In this document: positions 8,434 through 17,217 of the stretch, piece after piece
Position numbering within the stretch: the stretch's first letter is position 1
How the letters are laid out: each line of letters starts with the position of its first letter
DNA from: Pontiellaceae bacterium
Lineage (GTDB): Bacteria > Verrucomicrobiota > Kiritimatiellia > Kiritimatiellales > Pontiellaceae
Direction of reading: 5' to 3'
DNA: 43,968 nucleotides
Assembly: GCA_016937945.1 (NCBI GenBank)
Contig: JAFGVP010000111.1
Span: 1 to 43,968, forward strand
Made by a program: the position numbers and the translations under genes
The notes under the pieces: model-generated
Told to the model about the DNA's origin: nothing
Database searches by the model: none
Seen by the model: the letters and a program-made list of their open reading frames with translations, nothing else

Positions 8434-9693
8434 ATGAAGCTCTCTAAATTCGGCACAAAGTTTACCCGCAAGGCGGGCATTACGGAATTGATGGATGATC
8501 TCGGCGCTGCAATGGCCGGCGGAAATATGCTGATGCTCGGCGGAGGGAATCCGGCGCACATCGCTACCGTCCAGCTACGCTTCCGACAACGCATGGAAAC
8601 CATTCTCGGAACCGCCGGTTCCTTTGAAAGCATGATCGGCAATTATGATGCATCCCGGGGAAATGCGGCCTTCATTGAATCCCTCGCATCCATGTTGAGC
8701 GAAACCTTCGGGTGGGACGTCGGACCGGAAAACATCGCCCTGACCAACGGAAGCCAGAACGCCTTCTTCTGCCTCTTCAACCTGTTTGCCGGAGAAATGC
8801 CCGACGGCACTAAAAAGAAGATCCTTTTCCCGCTTACACCGGAATACATCGGCTATGCGAGCGCCGGACTTACGGATGATTTTTTTGCAGCACAACACCC
8901 CTCAATCGAAATACTCGAAGAGAGCCTGTTTAAATACCACGTCAATTTTGATGAGCTGGAAGTCGGCAATGACATCGGGGCAATCTGCGTTTCTCGCCCG
9001 ACGAATCCGACCGGAAACGTTTTGACTGACGATGAGATCCGACATCTGGATCAGCTGGCAAAAGAGAACGATATTCCACTGATTCTCGACAACGCCTACG
9101 GGACACCCTTTCCGAACATCATCTTCACCGATGCCCAGCCAGTTTGGAATCCGAACACGATCGTATGCATGAGCCTCTCAAAGTTCGGCCTGCCCAACCT
9201 GCGCACCGGAATCGTGATTGCCCGCGAAGAAATCATATCGGCCCTTGGCGACATGAACGGCGTAATGAACCTCTCGCCCGGCGGCACCGGCCCCCGGCTG
9301 GCGCACGAAATGGTTCGGACCGGCGAAATCATACAGATCAGCCGGGAAATCATCCAGCCGTTCTATCATCGCAAGGCACTCGAAACGCTCGACCGACTTC
9401 GGGAGGCCCTCGAAAATATTCCCTGCCGCATCCACAAACCCGAAGGCGCCATCTTTCTCTGGCTATGGTTTCAGGATCTTCCCTGCTCAGCGGCAGAACT
9501 CTATCTGCGTCTCAAGGCACGCAACGTCCTCGTCATTCCCGGGCACCACTTTTTCCCGGGACTGGATGACGATTCCTGGCCGCATCGCCATGAATGCATC
9601 CGGATCACCTACGCGCAGGACGATACCGTTGTCCTCGCAGGTATCCGCATCATCGCGGAGGAAGTTCAAAAGATTTACAACGGAATCCCGTAA
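8434..9693 (+). CDS. avtA: Valine-pyruvate aminotransferase AvtA
   Basis: PLP-dependent class I/II aminotransferase that makes valine from 2-ketoisovalerate using alanine as donor. The 419-residue product follows E. coli AvtA closely from memory: KFTRKAGITELMDDL, MLGGGNPAHI, IALTNGSQNAFFCLFNLFAG, PLTPEYIGYASAGL, ICVSRPTNPTGNVLTD, DNAYGTPFPNIIF, CMSLSKFGLPNLRTG, PEGAIFLWLW and VIPGHHFFPGL. The PLP-binding lysine is predicted at Lys250 (SLSK), with the aspartate of DNAYG contacting the cofactor. There is no strong ribosome binding site before the ATG; it follows the terminator at 8382 and so must have its own promoter. No other branched-chain gene is adjacent. Confidence 0.92.
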   Translation: MKLSKFGTKFTRKAGITELMDDLGAAMAGGNMLMLGGGNPAHIATVQLRFRQRMETILGTAGSFESMIGNYDASRGNAAFIESLASMLSETFGWDVGPENIALTNGSQNAFFCLFNLFAGEMPDGTKKKILFPLTPEYIGYASAGLTDDFFAAQHPSIEILEESLFKYHVNFDELEVGNDIGAICVSRPTNPTGNVLTDDEIRHLDQLAKENDIPLILDNAYGTPFPNIIFTDAQPVWNPNTIVCMSLSKFGLPNLRTGIVIAREEIISALGDMNGVMNLSPGGTGPRLAHEMVRTGEIIQISREIIQPFYHRKALETLDRLREALENIPCRIHKPEGAIFLWLWFQDLPCSAAELYLRLKARNVLVIPGHHFFPGLDDDSWPHRHECIRITYAQDDTVVLAGIRIIAEEVQKIYNGIP

Positions 9694-9786
9694 AAGGCGT
9701 CCAACGGAAAGCTGATCAGGCTTTATTAATGACACCCGGCAGACGGCAGGATAAGATTTGAAAGCATTTTAACATTTGGACCGCTC

Positions 9787-10710
9787 ATGAAAAAATATCT
9801 GTTATTCCTGCTGGCCGGAATCGCTGCCGGCGCATCTGCCGAGGAGGTCGTCCTCAAGGGAGGAACCTCCATTCAGGCCCCCGTACTCAAGCAAAACGAC
9901 GATGCCACAATGCTCGATCTCGGATTCGATATCCTGCGCATTCCGGAGAGCGAGATTCTTGAGATCCGGAAGGATCCCGCAATGGAAGGTCAGGTTCCTG
10001 AAAACACCAACCAGCTCTATACCGTATCCATGCCGCGCCGTATCACGACCGCGGAAGCCGTCGAACGTTATGCACCGGCAGTGGTTCTGGTTAAAACGGC
10101 CGGCGGCCTGGGCTCCGGCTTCTTCATTAATAAAGAGGGCTACCTGATCACGAACTTCCACGTGATTGCCGGCGAGAAAAAAATATCCGTCACCCAGTTT
10201 CTAAAAGAGGGTCAGATTCTCCGGCGCATCGTGCATAAGGAGGTCGAAATCGTTGCGACGGCGCCGTTCCACGATCTGGCGGTCCTGCGCGTCGTTGATC
10301 CCGAGGCGGAAATTTCCCCGGTCATTTTTGCGCCGCAGGAAAAGCTCGGCATCGGCGAAACCGTCTTTGCCATCGGCAATCCGCTGGGGCTCGAACGCAC
10401 CGTTACCGAAGGCGTCCTTAGCCAGACACACCGCAACTTTGGCGGCATTCTTTATCTGCAGGTCGACGCACCGGTCAATCCGGGCAACTCCGGCGGCCCG
10501 CTTTTTAATGCAAGAGGCCAGGTGATCGGCATTATCAACATGGGCGTATCATCCATGGAAGGACTGAACTTTGCGATTCCGGCGCGTCATGCCACCTACA
10601 TTCTGGAACATCTCGATGCCTTTGCGTACGACGCCAGTAATCCCGAATCCGGCTATGTGTATCCCGATGCCCCGCGCCGCCCCCTGACCTCCGGAGAACC
10701 GAATGACTAA
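9787..10710 (+). CDS. Periplasmic HtrA-like (S1C) serine protease without PDZ domain
   Basis: Exported trypsin-fold protease of 307 residues. After the signal peptide (MKKYLLFLLAGIAAGASA) comes a short N-terminal beta module of about 60 residues with LKGGTSIQAPVL. The S1C protease domain then carries His125 (TNFHVI), Asp163 (HDLAVL) and Ser235 (GNSGGP), together with GSGFFINKEGYLITN, GETVFAIGNPLGLE, VDAPVNPGNSGG and GLNFAIPA. No PDZ domain follows; the chain ends about 45 residues after the catalytic core, with a Pro-rich tail. It therefore resembles DegS/DegP in its core but lacks their regulatory part. The stop overlaps the next start by 8 bases, marking it as the first gene of a three-gene secreted set. 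Confidence 0.85.
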   Translation: MKKYLLFLLAGIAAGASAEEVVLKGGTSIQAPVLKQNDDATMLDLGFDILRIPESEILEIRKDPAMEGQVPENTNQLYTVSMPRRITTAEAVERYAPAVVLVKTAGGLGSGFFINKEGYLITNFHVIAGEKKISVTQFLKEGQILRRIVHKEVEIVATAPFHDLAVLRVVDPEAEISPVIFAPQEKLGIGETVFAIGNPLGLERTVTEGVLSQTHRNFGGILYLQVDAPVNPGNSGGPLFNARGQVIGIINMGVSSMEGLNFAIPARHATYILEHLDAFAYDASNPESGYVYPDAPRRPLTSGEPND

Positions 10711-12370
10711 AAAAATCAAATACCTTCTTGCCGTCCTGCTCATAACCGGAACCGCCCGCCCCGGGCTGGCCATAAAGCGGGCGGACCTGCTGCCGGACTC
10801 CGCCCAGATCGATCTGAGAGTTTCGAACATCAACGGATTTCTCGCCCTGCTAAAAAAATCATCCTTCGGAAAACTGTGGGAGGATCCCCAGTTTCAGGAC
10901 TTCATCGGCCGTCCGGACCGGGAATCATGGCAGGAGTTTTTCTTCGGTGAAGAGCGAACCCCGACTGATGAAATCATGCTGGAACAGATGAAAATGCTTG
11001 ATGGAGAAATCATCATTGCCATCGATTCCGAGAACAAAACCTACCTCATCGCGAAGATCAGCGAGAAAGATTTCCTGCGCAGCCTGGAGCTTGATGAAAA
11101 ACTGGCGGAAATATCGGATGAACCTTTTGACATTGTCCGAGACAACTTTCAGGGCGTCCTGCTGATCCAGCACATTGAACATGGAGGAACCCCGGAGGAG
11201 GAATCGAGCTGGCAAGCCTGTTTCGGCCAGACCCTGCTCATGGGGCCGGAACGCGAGTGGGTTGAAAAATCCATCGTCCAGTTGCGCAAGGAAGCTCTGG
11301 AAGAACCCGAAGGCAACGCGGTGCTCGACCTGCATCTTCCTTTGACCTCCCTGATCGAAGCGTCTCTCAACAATGCCATCGGAAGCATGCTGACCGGCGG
11401 CCCGGAGCATAAAGTCCTCTTTTCTGCGCTGGGCATGATGGATCTTGAAGAATTTTCGGCCCATATCGAGATGCAGAATGAATCCATGACAATCGACAAT
11501 AACCTGCGGGTAAGCGATATCGGGCACGGCATATTCAGCCTGCTGGACACGGCACCGGCGGCGCTCCCGACCGTCGGATTTATTCCGGAAAACGCCACCC
11601 TGCTTGAGGTGGGCCGCATTAACCTGCTGCGATTCTGGCAGGAGATTCCGGTCATGCTTTCAGCCGCCATGCCCGATGTTCGTCCGAGCTATGACACCAT
11701 GATCACCCTGATGCGCCAGCAGCTGGGCATAGATATCGAGCAGGATCTGCTGAGTCACATGGATACCCGCTACCTTTACTTCACCATTCCAGACAACGAC
11801 GACACGATTTCCGCGATTGCCTTTGAGTTGAAAGACAGCCGAGCCTTCAAGGAGGGCCTCGAAACCGCGATCTCATCCCCTGCCCTGCAGCCTCAGGTTG
11901 AGGCCCTTTTCGAAACCGTTGATCTTCTCGACCATACCATGTACATCAACCGCAGAATGGATCCCGCGGAATCGGCAGCCTTTGCAGTGGCCGGGGATTA
12001 CCTGCTGTATGGGCACCCCGATACCGTCCGCCATGTGATCCGAACCATTGCAGGCGAAACAGAAGCCAACACGCGCTTCGAGCAGTCCGAAATGGTTCAG
12101 GGACTCCGGCGTAATATCTCACGAAACGCGTTTGGGTTCACCGCAATCGACTGGAAAAGACAGGCCGCCTATCTTGTTCGCATGCTGGCCGAGCCGCAGG
12201 TTTGCCGACAGATGCATCAGTCATGGGCCGGCAGCGGAATCCCGGTGCCGCCGCCGGACTTCGAAAAGCTTCCTCCGGCAGAGCACCTGGCCACCTTCTT
12301 CAACAAGACCTATCAGTATGTTGAAAAAACAGACCGCGGACTCCACCAGCACATTATCCTTAATTACTGA
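10703..12370 (+). CDS. Exported protein of unknown function
   Basis: I do not recognise a named family. The 555-residue product begins with a signal peptide (MTKKIKYLLAVLLITGTA) and continues as a soluble, acidic, alpha/beta chain without cysteines in obvious pairs. Segments such as LLPDSAQIDLRVSNINGF and VGFIPENATLLEVGRINLL recall bacterial proteins that carry DUF3352-like repeats, each starting with a statement-like strand and a helix, so two tandem modules (about 30-290 and 300-550) are possible. The start overlaps the end of the protease gene by 8 bases and the next gene follows after 26 bases, so it is co-expressed with both. A periplasmic substrate or regulator of the protease is a reasonable but untested guess. 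Confidence 0.7.
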   Translation: MTKKIKYLLAVLLITGTARPGLAIKRADLLPDSAQIDLRVSNINGFLALLKKSSFGKLWEDPQFQDFIGRPDRESWQEFFFGEERTPTDEIMLEQMKMLDGEIIIAIDSENKTYLIAKISEKDFLRSLELDEKLAEISDEPFDIVRDNFQGVLLIQHIEHGGTPEEESSWQACFGQTLLMGPEREWVEKSIVQLRKEALEEPEGNAVLDLHLPLTSLIEASLNNAIGSMLTGGPEHKVLFSALGMMDLEEFSAHIEMQNESMTIDNNLRVSDIGHGIFSLLDTAPAALPTVGFIPENATLLEVGRINLLRFWQEIPVMLSAAMPDVRPSYDTMITLMRQQLGIDIEQDLLSHMDTRYLYFTIPDNDDTISAIAFELKDSRAFKEGLETAISSPALQPQVEALFETVDLLDHTMYINRRMDPAESAAFAVAGDYLLYGHPDTVRHVIRTIAGETEANTRFEQSEMVQGLRRNISRNAFGFTAIDWKRQAAYLVRMLAEPQVCRQMHQSWAGSGIPVPPPDFEKLPPAEHLATFFNKTYQYVEKTDRGLHQHIILNY

Positions 12371-12396
12371 TTCAACATCTTCCGACAGACAATCGC

Positions 12397-14589
12397 ATGA
12401 AAACACTTATCTTCATCACCGCATTACTTCTTTCCATCGCCACGATCCATGCCGAAGACGAAGCGCTTCATACCATCGGGTTCCAACCGCTCGAAATCCA
12501 CACCTTCAAGCCCGGAGCAACCCGGTTGATCGTCACCGACCTGAACGGCGACGGACTTGATGATGTTATTTTTGCGAACAACCACATATCCCGGCTAGAA
12601 ATACTGCTCCGGCGCCCGAAATCGGAACTGCAGACAGAAGAACTGCCTGCGCTGGAAGAGTGCTTTGATGATCACGGTTTCATTGTCGACCAGCGCATTC
12701 AGACCCTGCGGGTTACCGACCTGAACGGGGACGGGCTCGACGATATTGCAATTCTGGGATCCCCCCTTGGTCTCCAGCTGCGCTACCAGCTGCCGGATGG
12801 AACTTTTGCCGAGCCGGAACGAATTTTCATTAAAGAGATCTCCGACATCGCCACCATGGCCATCGAAGACCTTAACGGGGACGGGCAGAACGACATCCTG
12901 ATCTGTCACCGCAGCGAGGCAGAGCTGTTATGGAACAGCAGCAAGCGCCCGTTCAGCGAACGCAAGACCCTGCCTTTTGCCGCCGACAACTGCTACCACG
13001 CGAACGTTGCCGACATTAACGGCGATGCCCTTCCCGACCTCATCTTTCACTTCAACACAACAGCCAATCCATTGAAGATTCGCTACGGTAAAGGCGAAGG
13101 GCACTACGGAATCGAGCAACCGGTCGACCTGCCGCCCCGCCAATACATGGACATTATGTTCGAGGAAGATGGTTCGCCACGCCTTGCCATGATCCTGAAA
13201 AACCGATTGGCCTGTCGCCTCTATGAATTTATCGAAGAAGTCCAGCCGCCCGTCATGGAGGCACAGGAAATTGCACCGCTCCGAATCAGTCTGGAAGGAA
13301 CGGGAAAAAAGAATCCTCCGGCATGGATTCGGGCCGATCTGAACGACGATGCCTACGATGACCTGCTCGTTGCCGCACCGGAGCTCAGCCGCCTGCACCT
13401 CTATTCAGGCGGTCCGGAAGGATTGGACCCCGAACCAAAACACTTTGATTCGCTCTCGGAAGTAGAACGCATATCCCATACCGCCGGGGGAAATATTCTG
13501 GTCATCAGCCCCCGCGAAAAAATCGCCGCTCTCCATAAGGCAGGCAACATGGAACGCTTTCCCCGCATTCTGAAAACCCCCGGCGATGTATTGGCGGGCA
13601 GCACCGTGGCATCAGCCGAAGAAGCCTGGTTGGTCTGCAAGGATGCGGACAAAAAGCTTCAATTGGCATCTATTCCCCTCGAAGGCGAATCAGAGTCGGT
13701 CACCTACCCGTTGGACATGCTGAACGAACCAACAGATCTGCTGGCATTCCGGCTCCCGGACCAACAGACCGGCATCATTCTGTTTATGCCCTACGATACC
13801 CCGAAAATGCTGATCGTTTCAGAAAATGGAACCCGCGAATTGACCAGCGAATCCTTTCGGGCACTGACCCAGTCACTTACAGCCGGAAGCATCCGCTTTG
13901 ACCGTCCGGGTGACGGATCCGCACTGACCGTAACTCAGGGAGCCATTGCCCGGCGCTTTGAATGGGCCGGTGATCACTACGAAGCCGCCCGCCAGTTCAA
14001 TCCGGAAAATCCAACTGGAGAGCTGGTTGCCTCCTGCGAATACAACCTGCGGGACGGCTCATCCGGAACCCTCTTTTACGACCGCAGCAGCTCCGACCTC
14101 GTCCATTTTTCAGCTGAGGGGGAAAACTGGGGCAAGATTCATATTCCCGATGCGGACCAGACCATCTTCAATCTCGTTCAGCTGTCCAATCCGGATCACG
14201 ATGTATTCGTCCTGCTTGACCGTACCGGAATCAGCGAAATCGTCGGAGAAGCCAAACAGCTCAAGGCCGAAGCCCTCGTTGAATATGCCTCCCCTGCCGA
14301 AGAGCCGCTCCTCGCTTACGGCATTGATGTCGATCTCGGAAAACCGCCCCAATCGATGATGGCGCTGGTGGATGCCGCCAACCGTTCCATAGAAATTGTC
14401 CGGGAGGTCGACGGCGCTCTTAAACGCGAACTTTCGTTCGAGGTTTTTCTGGTTTCCGACTTTGCCGACGTTCGCTCCAGCCGCACCACGGAACCGCATG
14501 ATCTTGAGTCCGGCGATCTCAACGGCGATGGCGTCGGCGATCTGGTTCTGCTCTGCCACGACAAGCTGATTATTTACCTCGGAGAGTAG
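12397..14589 (+). CDS. Exported FG-GAP/VCBS beta-propeller protein
   Basis: A 730-residue exported protein. The signal peptide is MKTLIFITALLLSIATIHA. At least six calcium-loop repeats of the integrin-alpha or VCBS type are visible: VTDLNGDGLDDVIF, VTDLNGDGLDDIAI, IEDLNGDGQNDILI, VADINGDALPDLIF, RADLNDDAYDDLLV and, at the C-terminus, SGDLNGDGVGDLVLL. Each D-x-N/D-x-D-G-x-x-D loop should bind calcium, and together they fold as a beta propeller. The stretch between about residues 350 and 690 has no clear loops and may hold degenerate blades. Last of the three secreted genes, 26 bases after the previous stop. Role unknown; these propellers commonly mediate extracellular or periplasmic binding. 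Confidence 0.82.
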   Translation: MKTLIFITALLLSIATIHAEDEALHTIGFQPLEIHTFKPGATRLIVTDLNGDGLDDVIFANNHISRLEILLRRPKSELQTEELPALEECFDDHGFIVDQRIQTLRVTDLNGDGLDDIAILGSPLGLQLRYQLPDGTFAEPERIFIKEISDIATMAIEDLNGDGQNDILICHRSEAELLWNSSKRPFSERKTLPFAADNCYHANVADINGDALPDLIFHFNTTANPLKIRYGKGEGHYGIEQPVDLPPRQYMDIMFEEDGSPRLAMILKNRLACRLYEFIEEVQPPVMEAQEIAPLRISLEGTGKKNPPAWIRADLNDDAYDDLLVAAPELSRLHLYSGGPEGLDPEPKHFDSLSEVERISHTAGGNILVISPREKIAALHKAGNMERFPRILKTPGDVLAGSTVASAEEAWLVCKDADKKLQLASIPLEGESESVTYPLDMLNEPTDLLAFRLPDQQTGIILFMPYDTPKMLIVSENGTRELTSESFRALTQSLTAGSIRFDRPGDGSALTVTQGAIARRFEWAGDHYEAARQFNPENPTGELVASCEYNLRDGSSGTLFYDRSSSDLVHFSAEGENWGKIHIPDADQTIFNLVQLSNPDHDVFVLLDRTGISEIVGEAKQLKAEALVEYASPAEEPLLAYGIDVDLGKPPQSMMALVDAANRSIEIVREVDGALKRELSFEVFLVSDFADVRSSRTTEPHDLESGDLNGDGVGDLVLLCHDKLIIYLGE

Positions 14590-14793
14590 CGGGAAAAACC
14601 GACGGCTGAATCCGGCGCAGAATCGGATCCTCCTGTGATTGCAGTCTTCTTATTGCAACGGTGTCTTTATATCCCCGTAAAACAGGCACTTTAGCCCGCC
14701 ATAGAAGGGAAAAAGCGCAAAAAAGCAATTGCCATATTCCGCTGACACTGGAAGATAGGGCGCTGTTTATCAAACGGCGGAAGCGAGGAAACA

Positions 14794-15804
14794 ATGAATT
14801 TGCAGGACTTGATCGATCTTAAGACAAAAGCACTGGCAGAGGCGGAGGCGGCTGGAAGTGCCGATGCATTGGAGGCCGTGCGCATTGCCTACCTCGGCCG
14901 AAAGGGGCTTTTGCCGGAAATCATGCAGCAGCTGAGGGATGTTTCACCCGAAGAGCGCCCCCAGTTCGGTAAAACCGCCAATGAGCTCAAGAACGAGCTA
15001 AGCGATATCATCAAAAGCAAGCAGTCCGGCTTTTCCTCCTGCGCATCGGTCGGCGTTGGATTCGACCTGACCCAGCCCGGTCAATGGCAGGGTCTCGGAA
15101 CCCGCCATCCGATTACCCAGATTACCGACCGGATCGTCCGGATCTTCCAGACCCTCGGATTCACGGTGGCAGACGGCCCCGACATTGAAACCGTTTGGAA
15201 CAACTTTGATGCGCTCAACACTCCGGCGGATCACCCCTCCCGCGATGAACAGGACACCTTTTATCTCAAAAACGGCGACCTGATGCGCTGCCACACCTCG
15301 CCGGTACAGGTGCGCTACATGATGGAAAACAAGCCGCCGATCCGCATTATTTCTCCGGGCCGCTGCTATCGCCGCGATACGCCGGACGCAACACACAGCG
15401 CCAACTTCCACCAGATCGAGGGGCTTTACGTAGACGAGCAGGTCTCTCTGGCGGATCTTAAGGGAACCCTCTCCTACTTTGCACGCGAGCTGATGGGTCC
15501 CGATGTGAAAGTTCGTTTCCGCCCCCACTTCTTCCCGTTCACCGAACCGAGTGTTGAAGTGGATTTCACCTGCCATGTCTGCCACGGAAAAGGATGCCGC
15601 GTCTGCAAAAACAGCGGATGGATCGAAATCCTCGGCGCCGGCATGGTGGATCCCAACGTATTCAGTGCCGTCGGATTTGATCAATCCAACCTGTCCGGCT
15701 TTGCATTCGGCATGGGCATTGAACGTATTACCATGATTCTTTACGGCATTCACGACATCCGGAATCTCTACGAAAACGACGTGCGGTTCCTCTCACAGTT
15801 CTAG
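14794..15804 (+). CDS. pheS: Phenylalanine-tRNA ligase alpha subunit
   Basis: Catalytic subunit of the alpha2-beta2 enzyme that charges tRNA-Phe. The 336-residue chain has an N-terminal coiled-coil arm (about 1-80, LGRKGLLPEIMQQLR), then the class II core: QPGQWQGLGTRHPITQ, motif 2 GRCYRRDTPDATHSANFHQ, a FRPHFFPFTEPSVEVD strand and motif 3 FAFGMGIERITMI. A four-cysteine patch (TCHVCHGKGCRVCKNSGW) before motif 3 is common in this subunit and may bind zinc. AGGA lies just upstream of the start. The beta subunit gene pheT is not next to it; a phosphofructokinase follows after 16 bases. The 200 bases before the gene show no convincing promoter or attenuator. Confidence 0.95.
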   Translation: MNLQDLIDLKTKALAEAEAAGSADALEAVRIAYLGRKGLLPEIMQQLRDVSPEERPQFGKTANELKNELSDIIKSKQSGFSSCASVGVGFDLTQPGQWQGLGTRHPITQITDRIVRIFQTLGFTVADGPDIETVWNNFDALNTPADHPSRDEQDTFYLKNGDLMRCHTSPVQVRYMMENKPPIRIISPGRCYRRDTPDATHSANFHQIEGLYVDEQVSLADLKGTLSYFARELMGPDVKVRFRPHFFPFTEPSVEVDFTCHVCHGKGCRVCKNSGWIEILGAGMVDPNVFSAVGFDQSNLSGFAFGMGIERITMILYGIHDIRNLYENDVRFLSQF

Positions 15805-15820
15805 TTCCAGGAGATTTACC

Positions 15821-17158
15821 ATGGCAGACCCAAAGATCATACGCGCAGAAACCCTCGGAGAGCCTACCATCGACTCGCCGATGAAAGAGAAAATCGTCCG
15901 CTTTTATAACGGAGAAGCCATTGCGTGCGGTGACCGAACCAAGGATTTTGCGAAACTTGAAAATCTTGAAGATATCGAATATTTCGAGCTGGCCGGACCG
16001 CGCGACAAACTCTTCTTTAATCCGAAGGACACCACCGTCGGCATCGTCACCTGCGGCGGACTCTGCCCGGGGCTTAATGACGTGATCCGCGCGCTGACCT
16101 TCTGCAGCCTTGAAGGCTACGGTGTAAAGCGCGTGCTGGGGTTCAAGTATGGTTACGAAGGTCTCGTGGCAAAGTACTACCACTACCCGATCGAACTCAC
16201 GACCGACAACACGGACGAGATTCACGAAAAGGGCGGAACCATCCTGAAATCCTCCCGCGGCCGTCAGGATGAGGATGAAATCATCAACACCCTCGTTCAT
16301 TACGGCGTCAACATTCTCTTTACGATCGGCGGCGACGGAACACAGCGTGGATCCCGCGATCTGGTAAACGCCCTTAGGAAGCGGAACATTCCGATCGCCG
16401 TGGTAGGCATTCCGAAAACCATCGATAACGACATCAATGTGGTCCAGCGTTCCTTCGGTTTTGAAACCGCGGTTGAAGCCACCTGGGACATTATCACCAA
16501 CGCACACAACGAAGCCCGTGCCTATCGCAACGGCGTCGGACTAGTAAAGCTGATGGGTCGCGAGTCCGGATGGATAGCGGCATCGGCTGCTCTGGCCAAC
16601 AGCGCCGTAAACTTTTGCCTCGTACCCGAGGTTAAGTTTGACCTGCACGGTCCGCAGGGCTTTCTATCAGTCCTTGAAAAACGTCTTAAGCGCAAAGAGC
16701 ACGCCGTGGTCGTTGTGGCCGAAGGCGCCGGACAGGAGCTCTTTGAAACCACCGATGCCACCGATAAATCAGGCAACAAGCGGCTCCATGATGTCGGCGA
16801 CCTGCTGAACGATGAGATCCAGAAGCATTTCAAAGCAAAGAACATGGAGGTCAATGTAAAGTATTTTGACCCGAGCTACACGATCCGCAGCCGCCGCGCC
16901 AACGCGAACGACTCGATGTACTGCCTGCGCCTTGCCAACAATGCGGTACATGCCGCCATGGCGGGGAAAACCAACATGATTGTCGGACTGCATCATGACC
17001 GTCTGGTCCACCTTCCGATCGAGCTGATCGGTGCCCGCAAAACCATCGACCCGTGCAGCTGGTTCTGGCAGACCGTTCTGCAGGCTACACACCAGCCGGC
17101 CAATATGAAAAATGGTGAAGTCAGCATCGACGACTGCAGCACCGACGCCAATGATTAA
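15821..17158 (+). CDS. 6-phosphofructokinase, long group II form
   Basis: Phosphorylates fructose 6-phosphate in glycolysis. At 445 residues it is longer than the bacterial PfkA type and fits the plant/spirochaete-like group with an N-terminal extension of about 70 residues. Motifs: GIVTCGGLCPGLNDVIR, FKYGYEGL, TILKSSRGRQD, FTIGGDGTQRGS, GIPKTIDNDI, SFGFETAVE, VKLMGRESGWIA and VVAEGAGQEL. In this superfamily GGDG rather than GGDD at the nucleotide site points to ATP as phosphoryl donor, while the Lys of PKTIDND is the residue usually seen in pyrophosphate enzymes; the combination is typical of ATP-using group II members. Donor choice is thus inference. AGGAG precedes the ATG; it follows pheS by 16 bases. 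Confidence 0.9.
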   Translation: MADPKIIRAETLGEPTIDSPMKEKIVRFYNGEAIACGDRTKDFAKLENLEDIEYFELAGPRDKLFFNPKDTTVGIVTCGGLCPGLNDVIRALTFCSLEGYGVKRVLGFKYGYEGLVAKYYHYPIELTTDNTDEIHEKGGTILKSSRGRQDEDEIINTLVHYGVNILFTIGGDGTQRGSRDLVNALRKRNIPIAVVGIPKTIDNDINVVQRSFGFETAVEATWDIITNAHNEARAYRNGVGLVKLMGRESGWIAASAALANSAVNFCLVPEVKFDLHGPQGFLSVLEKRLKRKEHAVVVVAEGAGQELFETTDATDKSGNKRLHDVGDLLNDEIQKHFKAKNMEVNVKYFDPSYTIRSRRANANDSMYCLRLANNAVHAAMAGKTNMIVGLHHDRLVHLPIELIGARKTIDPCSWFWQTVLQATHQPANMKNGEVSIDDCSTDAND

Positions 17159-17166
17159 AACTCCTT

Positions 17167-17207
17167 TCGCTGACGGACGAAACCTGTAGAGTTCTATCCC
17201 TCAGCGA
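17167..17207 (+). promoter_or_regulatory. Inverted repeat in the photolyase leader touching the ribosome binding site
   Basis: TCGCTGA (17167-17173) and TCAGCGA (17201-17207) could pair across 27 bases. The downstream arm abuts the GAGGAG ribosome binding site of the photolyase gene. It might modulate initiation or be chance. Confidence 0.3.
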
Positions 17208-17217
17208 GGAGTAATCA

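Noticed and set aside
9708..9724. AAAGC/GCTTT hairpin after avtA as a terminator
   Set aside because: Only 5 bp of stem and no T-run; too weak to call.
14590..14793. Possible attenuator or riboswitch before pheS
   Set aside because: No leader peptide rich in Phe and no terminator/antiterminator pair could be found by eye.
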